A stretch of 64,000 bases of DNA from Aliivibrio_A sp016764915. GTDB lineage: Bacteria; Pseudomonadota; Gammaproteobacteria; Enterobacterales; Vibrionaceae. This document shows positions 1 to 15,352 of the stretch, in pieces. Position 1 is the first letter of the stretch, and each line of letters opens with the position of its first letter. The notes beneath the pieces were generated by a model. The model made no database searches, was not told where the DNA came from, and saw only the letters and a list, made by a program, of their open reading frames with translations. The stretch spans positions 2,480,001-2,544,000 of the forward strand of contig OZ245058.1 of the NCBI GenBank assembly GCA_965224595.1. Reading direction: 5' to 3'. Both the position numbers and the translations under genes were made by a program.

Positions 1-33
1 CTTGAGAGCAACGCGTCCCCCGGCGTGACAGGC
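1..33 (-). pseudogene. tRNA-Asp fragment, first decayed copy (cut by window edge)
   Basis: The anticodon arm of tRNA-Asp (GUC in a CCGGC-type stem on the minus strand) is readable, preceded on the plus strand by the same CTTGAGAGC insert seen in the later decayed copies. The rest lies outside the window. It is the same module as the copies starting at 210 and 460, so the array probably continues to the left. Confidence 0.6.
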
Positions 34-42
34 ACTAATAAG

Positions 43-141
43 TGAGTGGTTATTTGCTTGAGCAAGTGTCCATAGCATGGACGCTATGATCAAGCCTCCA
101 TGGATGGATTTACGGCGTCTTGCGATGCAAGTAATCACTCA
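43..141. repeat. palindromic element with imperfect inverted ends, copy 1
   Basis: The ends TGAGTGGTTATTTGC and GCAAGTAATCACTCA are inverted repeats matching at about 13 of 15 positions. Inside is a small hairpin (CATAGC/GCTATG). The element is about 99 bp and carries no gene, resembling a small non-autonomous or extragenic palindromic repeat. I recall similar interior sequence as dispersed repeats in vibrios and Shewanella, but could not check this. Confidence 0.55.
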
Positions 142-209
142 TTGGCTCATCATTTTATTCAGACTATTAGGCGAAAAACCTGAATCGTTAGACTCAGGTT
201 TCTTAAATA

Positions 210-274
210 TGGCGGAGTGGACGGGACTTTCTAACACCTTGAGAGCAACACGTCCCCCGGCGTGACAGGCCGGT
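210..274 (-). pseudogene. tRNA-Asp pseudogene, second copy (5' half lost)
   Basis: Read on the minus strand, the CCA end, the 3' acceptor strand and the GUC anticodon arm match the intact tRNA-Asp at 623-699. The T-loop is replaced by an insert (around 229-253) and the 5' half (D-arm and 5' acceptor) is replaced by the palindromic element. It cannot fold as a tRNA. Confidence 0.7.
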
Positions 275-282
275 ATCCACTG

Positions 283-532
283 ACTAATAAGTGAGTGGTT
301 ATTTGCTTGAGCAAGTGTCCATAGCATGGACGCTATGATCAAGCCTCCATGGATGGATTTACGGCGTCTTGCGATGCAAGTAATCACTCATTGGCTCATC
401 ATTTTATTCAGACTATTAGGCGAAAAAACCTGAATCGTTAGACTCAGGTTTCTTAAATATGGCGGAGTGGACGGGACTTTCTAACACCTTGAGAGCGACA
501 CGTCCCCCGGTGTGACAGGCCGGCTTCTCTAA
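283..532. repeat. tandem repeat unit 2 (about 250 bp)
   Basis: This is the second direct copy of the unit at 34-282, with the same internal order: palindromic element, hairpin terminator (423-452), broken tRNA-Asp 3' half. A third, much shorter spacer follows, with only a remnant (CTAATAA) of the palindromic element. Confidence 0.8.
292..390. repeat. palindromic element with imperfect inverted ends, copy 2
   Basis: This is the same element as at 43-141, spaced exactly 249 bp from it, with the same imperfect inverted ends and internal hairpin. Confidence 0.55.
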
Positions 533-562
533 TAAACAGCTAACCAACTGAACTACCACTTC
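460..562 (-). pseudogene. tRNA-Asp pseudogene, third copy with two inserts
   Basis: Both ends of tRNA-Asp are present on the minus strand: the CCA end and 3' acceptor, the GUC anticodon arm, and the D-arm and 5' acceptor with one substitution in the 5' strand. The T-arm is interrupted by an insert that removes the T-loop, and about 16 nt are inserted between anticodon arm and D-arm, so the gene spans 103 nt instead of 77. The GGGAC/GTCCC arms could still pair around a long loop. It is best called a non-functional relic. Confidence 0.7.
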
Positions 563-583
563 GCAGTGTCTATTTTTCTCAGA

Positions 584-613
584 CGAAAAAACCTGAATCG
601 TTAAATTCAGGTT
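584..613 (-). terminator. terminator of rRNA operon A after tRNA-Asp
   Basis: On the minus strand the 9-bp stem AACCTGAAT/ATTCAGGTT with a 6-nt loop is followed by a run of T. It sits just downstream of tRNA-Asp, so it should end the operon A transcript. The same hairpin type is repeated inside each tandem unit. Confidence 0.8.
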
Positions 614-622
614 TCTTAAATA

Positions 623-699
623 TGGCGGAGTGGACGGGACTCGAACCCGCGACCCCCGGCGTGACAGGCCGGTATTCTAACCAACTGAACTACCACTCC
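623..699 (-). tRNA. tRNA-Asp (GTC)
   Basis: This is a complete 77-nt tRNA with encoded CCA, acceptor GGAGTGG/CCACTCC, and anticodon GTC in a GC-rich arm. The T-arm carries TTCGAGT. It is the last gene of rRNA operon A, about 110 nt beyond the 5S gene, a position also known for tRNA-Asp in some Escherichia coli rrn operons. Confidence 0.97.
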
Positions 700-809
700 G
701 CAGTGTCTATTCAGCTAAAAGCTATTACTATAATAAAACGTTTACCGCTTTATTTTTGCTTTCATCTCTTACTTTAAATAAAAAGCTAAAAATATGAAAA
801 CTAATTTAA

Positions 810-928
810 AGCCTGGCGATGTCCTACTCTCACATGGGGAGACCCCACACTACCATCGGCGCTACTGCGTTTCACTTCTGAGTTCGGCAAGGAATCAGGT
901 GGGTCCACAGCGCTAAGGTCGCCAAGCA
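810..928 (-). rRNA. rrf: 5S ribosomal RNA, operon A
   Basis: Minus-strand sequence begins TGCTTGGCGACC and ends ATCGCCAGGC, the paired ends of gammaproteobacterial 5S rRNA, at about 119 nt. It is followed by tRNA-Asp and appears identical to the operon B copy. Ends are estimated to within a base or two. Confidence 0.96.
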
Positions 929-1040
929 AATTCTTACAATTCGGAAAGTTTCTTAGTAATCGACTAAATTTTAAAGTTCTAAAACACACACTTAAGCGCT
1001 CATCTATCTGAATCCGAACAAAACCACTTGGGTGTTGTAT

Positions 1041-3930
<2,890 letters not shown>

Positions 3931-4266
3931 ATACAACCCCAAAGGGTTTCGTATGGCAAACAACCAAGTCGAACAAAATATGTTCTTGGTTTTTTTTCGC
4001 CGGACTCAAATAGATTGAAGAGTACATCAATGATGTACTCAACATACAAGACACTTAAATGTGTTGTTTTATATTGAGAACTTTTAAAATTTAGTTTTCA
4101 TTCAGCGTTACGTATAACGCTGATTGATTACTAGTCAGCTTTCCAAATTGTTAAAGAGCATGTATTTCATTCACTGAACAAAACACTTTCTAAATTCTTT
4201 CGGCGGAAAACGGACTCAACAAATAATCATTGAATCTACTATCTTGTGCAGAAAATATTTAGAAAG
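3931..4266 (-). other. 16S-23S spacer of operon A between tRNA-Val and 23S
   Basis: This spacer has no gene. It holds boxA at 4147-4159, perfect RNA hairpins at 4020-4040 (10-bp arms) and 4103-4122 (8-bp arms, 4-nt loop), and the 23S-proximal processing stem. From 4159 toward 23S it matches operon B almost exactly; the other side of boxA is unrelated. Confidence 0.8.
4147..4159 (-). promoter_or_regulatory. boxA antitermination signal, operon A spacer
   Basis: The minus strand reads GCTCTTTAACAAT, the rrn boxA bound by NusB/NusE (S10) in known operons. It lies in the spacer ahead of 23S, as in E. coli. Confidence 0.85.
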
Positions 4267-4342
4267 TGGTGGGCGATACTGGGCTCGAACCAGTGACCCC
4301 CTCCTTGTAAGGGAGGTGCTCTCCCAACTGAGCTAATCGCCC
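4267..4342 (-). tRNA. tRNA-Val (TAC)
   Basis: This is a 76-nt cloverleaf with encoded CCA, acceptor GGGCGAT, anticodon TAC in the CCTTACAAGG loop region, and T-arm GGTTCGAGCC. It is the third tRNA in the spacer of operon A, counted from 16S. Confidence 0.97.
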
Positions 4343-4367
4343 ACAATGTCCCATTTTCAAAAGAAAA

Positions 4368-4443
4368 TGGTGGGTCGTGCAGGATTCGAACCTGCGACCA
4401 ATTGATTAAAAGTCAACTGCTCTACCAACTGAGCTAACGACCC
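4368..4443 (-). tRNA. tRNA-Lys (TTT)
   Basis: This is a 76-nt cloverleaf with encoded CCA, acceptor GGGTCGT, anticodon TTT within GACTTTTAATC, and T-arm GGTTCGAATCC. It is the middle tRNA of the operon A spacer, 25 nt from tRNA-Val and 24 nt from tRNA-Glu. Confidence 0.97.
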
Positions 4444-4467
4444 ATAGTGCTACTTCTTTAAAAGAAG

Positions 4468-4543
4468 TGGTATCCCGTAGGGGAGTCGAACCCCTGTTAC
4501 CGCCGTGAAAGGGCGGTGTCCTAGGCCTCTAGACGAACGGGAC
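4468..4543 (-). tRNA. tRNA-Glu (TTC)
   Basis: This is a 76-nt cloverleaf with encoded CCA, acceptor GTCCCGT, anticodon TTC within CCTTTCACGG, and T-arm GGTTCGACTCC. It is the first tRNA after 16S in operon A. Its sequence is typical of spacer tRNA-Glu genes in rrn operons. Confidence 0.97.
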
Positions 4544-4640
4544 ACTGTATTTTCTCAAAGGCGCTGGGAGCCTTTGAGTACTCTCTTACTTTTCAACCAT
4601 GCAATGTGTGTGGACACTTACGAACAAATGTATCTATCGT

Positions 4641-6182
<1,542 letters not shown>

Positions 6183-6436
6183 AGTTTTTTCATTGTTGCA
6201 TCTCTTGCTAAAAGAGATAACAACGCTCAATGATTATTACTGATTTTGTTTTAACTTTCGTTAAAACGATTTGACTGTGTCAAAAAGTCGAAACTTATTG
6301 ATTAAGGCCACTCAGTTCATTGAGACTATTTTGTGATAATCTATTCATGAGTGCCCACACAAATTGCATGGTCAAATTGTTAAAGAGCTTTGACTTCAAT
6401 ACGTTAGCATCGCTGCTTCAGTAAGTCAGGAGGCGT
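6183..6436 (-). other. leader of rRNA operon A
   Basis: This is the transcribed leader between promoter and 16S, with boxA at 6376-6388 and the sequence that pairs with the 16S 3' flank (GTGTGGACACTT-like region). It matches the operon B leader (11795-12000) with one visible substitution near 6327, then diverges right at boxA, so the two operons have unrelated promoters joined to the same leader. Confidence 0.7.
6376..6388 (-). promoter_or_regulatory. boxA antitermination signal, operon A leader
   Basis: GCTCTTTAACAAT on the minus strand, followed by ATGCAATTTGTGTGGGCACT, closely matches the known E. coli rrn leader boxA-boxC region. Confidence 0.85.
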
Positions 6437-6490
6437 ATAATACGCTATTCCTTGTGTCAGTCAAGATAAAATTTTGATTAAATTCATAAT
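6437..6490 (-). promoter_or_regulatory. rRNA operon A P1-type promoter with UP-like element
   Basis: On the minus strand TTGACT (6459-6464), a 16-nt spacer and TATTAT (6437-6442) are followed by a GC-rich discriminator (ACGCCTCC), as expected of stringently controlled rrn P1 promoters. The AT-rich stretch 6465-6490 fits an UP element. I see no second promoter for this operon. Confidence 0.85.
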
Positions 6491-6523
6491 ACAAAACGCT
6501 ATATTGACTGCGCTCATTTTTGA

Positions 6524-6553
6524 GCGAATAAAAGCCCGAACGTCTGTTCGGGC
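6524..6553 (-). terminator. terminator of rRNA operon B
   Basis: On the minus strand GCCCGAAC AGAC GTTCGGGC is followed by TTTTATTCGC: an 8-bp GC-rich stem, 4-nt loop and T-rich tail, immediately after the 5S of operon B. A second small hairpin (CGCTCA/TGAGCG, 6511-6526) follows. It separates operon B from the operon A promoter about 30 bp further on. Confidence 0.88.
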
Positions 6554-6567
6554 CATTATAAATTTAA

Positions 6568-6686
6568 AGCCTGGCGATGTCCTACTCTCACATGGGGAGA
6601 CCCCACACTACCATCGGCGCTACTGCGTTTCACTTCTGAGTTCGGCAAGGAATCAGGTGGGTCCACAGCGCTAAGGTCGCCAAGCA
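6568..6686 (-). rRNA. rrf: 5S ribosomal RNA, operon B
   Basis: It appears identical in sequence to the operon A 5S at a constant offset of 5,758 bp. It is the last gene of operon B; no tRNA follows before the terminator. Confidence 0.96.
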
Positions 6687-6798
6687 AATTCTTACAATTC
6701 GGAAAGTTTCTTAGCAATCGACTAAATTTTAAAGTTCTAAAACACACACTTAAGCGCTCATCTATCTGAATCCGAACAAAACCACTTGGGTGTTGTAT

Positions 6799-9688
<2,890 letters not shown>

Positions 9689-9979
9689 ATACAACCCCAA
9701 AGGGTTTCGTATGGCAAACAACCAAGTCGAACAAAATATGTTCTTGGTTTTTTTTCGCCGGACTCAAATAGATTGAAGAGTACATCAATGATGCACTCAA
9801 CATACAAGACACTTAAATGTGTTGTTTTATATTGAGAACTTTTAAAATTTAGTTTTCATTCAGCGTTACGTATAACGCCGATTGATTACTAGTCAGCTTT
9901 CCAAATTGTTAAAGAGCGTGTGAATCATTCTCGAATGACCACGTCTAAAAATACTCACGAAAGTAAATACGTTTAGAGA
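9689..9979 (-). other. 16S-23S spacer of operon B between tRNA-Ala and 23S
   Basis: This spacer has no gene. It holds boxA at 9905-9917 and hairpins at 9778-9798 and 9861-9880, the counterparts of those in operon A. Each hairpin differs from the A copy by one transition that changes a Watson-Crick pair to a G-U pair in the transcript. It diverges completely from operon A just past boxA toward the tRNAs. Confidence 0.8.
9905..9917 (-). promoter_or_regulatory. boxA antitermination signal, operon B spacer
   Basis: Minus strand GCTCTTTAACAAT, identical to the operon A spacer boxA and at the same distance from 23S. Confidence 0.85.
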
Positions 9980-10055
9980 TGGTGGAGCTATGCGGGATCG
10001 AACCGCAGACCTCCTGCGTGCAAGGCAGGCGCTCTCCCAGCTGAGCTATAACCCC
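9980..10055 (-). tRNA. tRNA-Ala (TGC)
   Basis: This is a 76-nt cloverleaf with encoded CCA and anticodon TGC within CTTGCACG. The acceptor stem GGGGTTA/TAGCTCC gives the G3-U70 pair that identifies alanine tRNAs. It is the second tRNA in the operon B spacer. Confidence 0.97.
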
Positions 10056-10078
10056 ATCGAGTGTTTCTTTTTTCGGAC

Positions 10079-10155
<77 letters not shown>

Positions 10156-10252
10156 AATCCAAGTATGAAAAGGTTTGGGAGCCTTTTCTAAACTCTCTTA
10201 CTATCTAACCATGCAATGTGTGTGGACACTTACGAACAAATGTATCTATCGT

Positions 10253-11794
<1,542 letters not shown>

Positions 11795-11987
11795 AGTTTT
11801 TTCATTGTTGCATCTCTTGCTAAAAGAGATAACAACGCTCAATGATTATTACTGATTTTGTTTTAACTTTCGTTAAAACGATTTGACTGTGTCAAAAAGT
11901 CGAAACTTATTGATTAAGGCCACTCAGTTCATTGAGATTATTTTGTGATAATCTATTCATGAGTGCCCACACAAATTGCATGGTCAA

Positions 11988-12000
11988 ATTGTTAAAGAGC
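11988..12000 (-). promoter_or_regulatory. boxA antitermination signal, operon B leader
   Basis: Minus strand GCTCTTTAACAAT at the same distance from 16S as in operon A. Homology between the two leaders ends here. Confidence 0.85.
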
Positions 12001-12049
12001 AATTCTTAAACGTTCAAACCTTTCGGTTAACTCGTTTAAGTGGACGGCC

Positions 12050-12077
12050 ATTTTAGCGATTTAAGCTCTCGTGTCAA
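12050..12077 (-). promoter_or_regulatory. rRNA operon B downstream promoter (P2-like)
   Basis: Minus strand TTGACA (12072-12077), 16-nt spacer, TAAAAT (12050-12055), then GGCCGTCC. It lies about 135 bp downstream of the P1-type promoter, the usual tandem arrangement. Operon A has no visible equivalent. Confidence 0.75.
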
Positions 12078-12186
12078 ACACTTTTTTAAACTTATTTCTC
12101 GTGGCTTGTTGTCCGACTGACTAAGCTAGAACCCTTATGGCTCTTGGTTTCTAAAAGAAGAAGCCGCTCCGTGTCAGTGAGGTCGC

Positions 12187-12245
12187 ATTATAGAGAGTTC
12201 GATCAACTTGGCAAGCGATTATTACAATAAAAATACAAAAAAACG
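12187..12245 (-). promoter_or_regulatory. rRNA operon B P1-type promoter with UP-like element
   Basis: Minus strand TTGCCA (12209-12214), 16-nt spacer, perfect TATAAT (12187-12192), then GCGACCTC as a GC-rich discriminator. The upstream stretch 12215-12245 is extremely A/T-rich and fits an UP element. Confidence 0.85.
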
Positions 12246-12308
12246 CGCGTTTGAACAATAAACAATCAACTTAAATTTAATACCATTTTAGGCACATCTT
12301 AAACAGAA

Positions 12309-12329
12309 CTTACACACAGATTTATACAC
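12309..12329. promoter_or_regulatory. pair of DnaA-box-like 9-mers (tentative)
   Basis: TTATACACA (12321-12329) fits the DnaA box consensus TTATNCACA; TTACACACA (12309-12317) differs by one base. They are in the same orientation 3 bp apart, about 95 bp upstream of the operon B -35 element. A short AT-rich 9-mer can arise by chance, so function is uncertain. Confidence 0.3.
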
Positions 12330-12378
12330 AACCAGCTTAAACAGTATAATTTACAGCTTTAATAGACCCACAGATAAA

Positions 12379-12438
12379 GTAGAAGTAGAAGTAGAAGTAG
12401 AAGTAGAAGTAGAAGTAGAAGTAGAAGTAGAAGTAGAA
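12379..12438. repeat. hexanucleotide microsatellite (GTAGAA)10
   Basis: Ten perfect uninterrupted copies of GTAGAA fill 60 bp in the non-coding gap between the rplQ terminator and rRNA operon B. No promoter element is contained in it and no reading frame uses it. Tracts of this length are prone to slippage, so copy number may vary between strains. Confidence 0.97.
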
Positions 12439-12451
12439 AAGTTTAAATATA

Positions 12452-12484
12452 AAAAAGGCCAAGTCAATGACTTGGCCTTTTAAT
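12452..12484 (-). terminator. terminator of the alpha operon
   Basis: The stem GGCCAAGTC/GACTTGGCC with a 3-nt loop is flanked by A-run and T-run on both sides, so it can act in either direction. It follows the rplQ stop by about 25 bp. Confidence 0.92.
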
Positions 12485-12507
12485 TTACTTCAGATTAACA
12501 GTGCTAA

Positions 12508-12885
12508 TTACTCAGCAGTTGTTTCTTCTGGACGATCCACAAGCTCAATGTATGCCATTGGAGCTTTGTCACCAGTACGGAAACCACATTTTAAAATGCG
12601 AGTATAACCGCCAGCACGTTCTGCAAAACGTGGACCTAATTCAGTAAATAATTTTGCTACTACTTCGCTATCACGAGTACGTGCAAATGCAAGACGACGG
12701 TTTGCAACACTGTCAGTCTTAGCTAATGTAATCAATGGCTCAACCACTCGACGTAGCTCTTTTGCTTTTGGCAAGGTAGTCTTAATTACTTCGTGACGTA
12801 CCAATGAGCTAGCCATATTGCTGAACATCGCTTTGCGATGACTGCTATTACGGTTGAGTTGACGACCACTCTTACGATGGCGCAT
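12508..12885 (-). CDS. rplQ: 50S ribosomal protein L17
   Basis: L17 is a large-subunit protein near the peptide exit tunnel. The 125-residue product starts MRHRKSGRQLNRNSSHR, the family's basic N-terminal signature, and has the usual central helix region; the acidic C-terminal tail (DRPEETTAE) is short. It is the last gene of the alpha operon, 34 bp after rpoA and followed by a strong bidirectional terminator. Co-transcription with rpoA and rpsD is the known arrangement. Confidence 0.98.
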   Translation of the reverse strand: MRHRKSGRQLNRNSSHRKAMFSNMASSLVRHEVIKTTLPKAKELRRVVEPLITLAKTDSVANRRLAFARTRDSEVVAKLFTELGPRFAERAGGYTRILKCGFRTGDKAPMAYIELVDRPEETTAE

Positions 12886-12919
12886 GACCTAATCCTTCTA
12901 ACTAGATATCAGTATCTGA

Positions 12920-13909
12920 TTAATCTTCAGCGATTGACGCAGGAGGCCAGTTTTCTAGGCGCATACCTAGAGACAGACCACGAGAAGCCAAAACATCTTT
13001 GATTTCTGTCAAAGATTTCTTACCAAGGTTTGGCGTTTTAAGTAGCTCGACCTCAGTACGCTGAACCAGATCACCGATGTAGTGAATCGCTTCTGCTTTC
13101 AAACAGTTAGCAGAGCGAACCGTTAGTTCAAGATCGTCTACAGGGCGGAGCAGGATCGGATCGAACTCTGGCTTTTCTTCTTTCTCTTCAGGAACTCGTA
13201 TATCACGAAGATCTACAAATGCATCCAATTGTTCAGCAAGAATTGTTGCTGCACGACGGATGGCTTCCTCAGGATCAAGTGTACCATTTGTTTCCATATC
13301 GATGACAAGCTTGTCTAAATCGGTACGTTGCTCAACACGAGCAGCTTCAACATTGTAGGCAATTTTGTCTACAGGGCTAAAAGTTGCATCGACAAGCAAA
13401 CGACCAATAGGACGCTCATCTTCCTCAGTATGAATACGCGCTGATGCTGGTACATAACCACGACCACGTTCTACCTTGATTCTCATGCTAATTTCAGCAT
13501 TATCATCAGTTAAGTGGCAGATAACGTGCTCTGGGTTCGCAATCTCAACATCACCATCATGGGTGATGTCGCCTGCAACAACAGGGCCTGCACCAGATTT
13601 GTTAAGAGTAATGATAACTTCATCTTTACCCTCAACCTTAATGGCAAGGCCCTTAAGGTTCAGAAGAACTTCAAGAATATCTTCCTGAATTCCTTCTTTG
13701 GTGCTGTACTCGTGCAGTACCCCTTCGATCTCAACTTCAGTTACGGCACAACCCGGCATTGAAGATAGTAGAATACGACGAAGAGCATTCCCAAGAGTGT
13801 GGCCAAAACCACGCTCTAATGGCTCAAGAGTTACTTTTGCATGAGTCGAGTTAACTTGTTCAATGTCAACAAGACGTGGCTTAAGAAATTCTGTTACAGA
13901 ACCCTGCAT
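12920..13909 (-). CDS. rpoA: RNA polymerase alpha subunit
   Basis: This subunit dimerises to start polymerase assembly and contacts UP elements and activators such as CRP. At 329 residues it has the full family length: an N-terminal dimerisation domain (about 1-235, with HTLGNALRRILLSSMPG near the start), an acidic linker rich in E and K, and a C-terminal domain (about 250-329) with the DNA-contact helices around NCLKAE and KKSLTEIKDVL. It lies between rpsD and rplQ in the alpha operon. Confidence 0.99.
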   Translation of the reverse strand: MQGSVTEFLKPRLVDIEQVNSTHAKVTLEPLERGFGHTLGNALRRILLSSMPGCAVTEVEIEGVLHEYSTKEGIQEDILEVLLNLKGLAIKVEGKDEVIITLNKSGAGPVVAGDITHDGDVEIANPEHVICHLTDDNAEISMRIKVERGRGYVPASARIHTEEDERPIGRLLVDATFSPVDKIAYNVEAARVEQRTDLDKLVIDMETNGTLDPEEAIRRAATILAEQLDAFVDLRDIRVPEEKEEKPEFDPILLRPVDDLELTVRSANCLKAEAIHYIGDLVQRTEVELLKTPNLGKKSLTEIKDVLASRGLSLGMRLENWPPASIAED

Positions 13910-13932
13910 TGTGTCCTCTCTATATTATAGCT

Positions 13933-14553
13933 TTACTTAGAGTAAAGCTCGACGATCAGGTGTTCGTTGATGTCGGCAGACAAGTCGGAACGTTCTGGAA
14001 GACGCTTAAAAGAGCCTTCCATTTTGCCAGCATCTACTTCAATCCAAGTTGGTTTTTCACGTTGTGCAGCAACTTCTAGAGCAGCTTGAATTCGTGATTG
14101 TTTTTTAGCTTTCTCACGAATACTTACAACGTCATTAGCCGCGACCTTGAATGAAGGAACGTTTACAACGTTACCGTTAACTAGTATAGACTTATGGCTA
14201 ACTAGTTGACGAGATTCAGAGCGTGTAGCTCCGAAGCCCATACGATAAACTACGTTATCTAGACGGCCTTCAAGTAGCTGCAACAAGTTTTCACCTGTAT
14301 TGCCTTTAAGGCGTGCAGCTTCTTTATAGTAGTTACGGAATTGTTTTTCTAGAACGCCATACATACGACGAACTTTTTGCTTCTCACGAAGCTGAACACC
14401 ATATTCAGATAAACGTCCACGACGTGCGCCGTGAACACCTGGGGCGTTATCAATTTTACACTTGGTTTCAATCGCACGGACGCCAGACTTAAGAAATAAG
14501 TCAGTTCCTTCGCGACGGCTAAGCTTAAGCTTAGGACCCAAATATCTTGCCAT
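13933..14553 (-). CDS. rpsD: 30S ribosomal protein S4
   Basis: S4 is a primary 16S rRNA-binding protein and, in E. coli, the autogenous repressor of the alpha operon. The product has 206 residues, the usual length. The S4 RNA-binding domain lies about 96-156 (GRLDNVVYRMGF, then SHKSILVNGNVVNVPS). It starts MARYLGPKLKLSRREG. The gene is 23 bp upstream of rpoA; the likely target for feedback is the leader before rpsM. Confidence 0.99.
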   Translation of the reverse strand: MARYLGPKLKLSRREGTDLFLKSGVRAIETKCKIDNAPGVHGARRGRLSEYGVQLREKQKVRRMYGVLEKQFRNYYKEAARLKGNTGENLLQLLEGRLDNVVYRMGFGATRSESRQLVSHKSILVNGNVVNVPSFKVAANDVVSIREKAKKQSRIQAALEVAAQREKPTWIEVDAGKMEGSFKRLPERSDLSADINEHLIVELYSK

Positions 14554-14584
14554 GATCTTTCTCCAATAATCCTAGATTCGTTCG

Positions 14585-14974
14585 TTATACACGACGTTTC
14601 TTAGGTGGACGACAACCGTTATGAGGAATCGGAGTCGCATCAACAATGTTAGTGATACGGTATCCAGCAGCGTTTAACGCGCGGATAGTTGACTCACGAC
14701 CAGGACCAGGGCCCTTAACCATAACTTCCAGGTTCTTAACGCCATATTCTTTGGCCATTTCACCACAACGCTCTGCTGCAACTTGTGCTGCGAACGGAGT
14801 AGATTTACGAGAACCGCGGAAACCAGAACCACCTGCAGTAGCCCAAGCTAGTGCGTTACCTTGGCGATCCGTGATAGTCACGATAGTATTATTGAAAGAA
14901 GCATGAATGTGCGCTACGCCATCAGCTACTTGCTTACGTACGCGCTTACGAGCGCGAGTTGGTTGCTTTGCCAT
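14585..14974 (-). CDS. rpsK: 30S ribosomal protein S11
   Basis: S11 lies on the small-subunit platform near the E-site mRNA. The 129-residue product contains the conserved HIHASFNNTIVTITDRQGN segment and ends in the basic CRPPKKRRV tail typical of the family. It lies 21 bp after rpsM and 31 bp before rpsD, in standard alpha-operon order. Confidence 0.99.
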   Translation of the reverse strand: MAKQPTRARKRVRKQVADGVAHIHASFNNTIVTITDRQGNALAWATAGGSGFRGSRKSTPFAAQVAAERCGEMAKEYGVKNLEVMVKGPGPGRESTIRALNAAGYRITNIVDATPIPHNGCRPPKKRRV

Positions 14975-14995
14975 TAAGTACCTACCTTTATCCGA

Positions 14996-15352
14996 TTAAC
15001 GTTTGATCGGCTTGCGCGGACCCTTACGGGTACGTGCGTTGGTTTTAGTACGCTGTCCACGTAACGGTAGACCGCGACGGTGACGTATACCACGATAACA
15101 ACCAAGGTCCATTAGACGCTTGATGCTCATGGAAACTTCACGACGTAAATCGCCTTCTACAGTGTACTTGGCAACACCATCACGCAGAATATCAATCTGC
15201 TCTTCACTTAGTTCACTGATCTTAACTTCACCAGCAATACCTGCTTCAGCTACAATAGCTTGTGCGCGGGTCTTACCGATGCCGAAGATTGCAGTTAATG
15301 CAATTACGGTATGTTTATGATCAGGAATGTTAATGCCTGCTATACGGGCCAC
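14996..15352 (-). CDS. rpsM: 30S ribosomal protein S13
   Basis: S13 lies in the head of the small subunit and contacts tRNA and the central inter-subunit bridge. The product has 118 residues, starts ARIAGINIPDHKH after the initiator and ends in the basic GPRKPIKR tail. The start codon is GTG, preceded by AGGAG about 6 nt upstream. It is the first alpha-operon gene, after a structured leader that probably binds S4. Confidence 0.99.
   Translation of the reverse strand: MARIAGINIPDHKHTVIALTAIFGIGKTRAQAIVAEAGIAGEVKISELSEEQIDILRDGVAKYTVEGDLRREVSMSIKRLMDLGCYRGIRHRRGLPLRGQRTKTNARTRKGPRKPIKR

Larger units (their letters stand above)
34..282. repeat. tandem repeat unit 1 (about 249 bp)
   Basis: This unit and the next are direct, nearly identical tandem copies; one visible difference is an extra A in an A-run in unit 2. 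Each unit contains a palindromic element, a minus-strand hairpin terminator (174-202 here) identical in style to the one after the intact tRNA-Asp, and a broken tRNA-Asp 3' half. The near identity suggests recent duplication. Confidence 0.8.

Noticed and set aside
3965..4000. Hairpin followed by eight T on the plus strand, like a plus-strand terminator
   Set aside because: No plus-strand gene precedes it; it is part of the 23S leader and processing region of the minus-strand transcript, and is present in both operons.
12379..12438. GTAGAA tract as a CRISPR array or coding repeat
   Set aside because: Repeats are 6 bp without spacers, no cas genes are present and no frame uses the tract.
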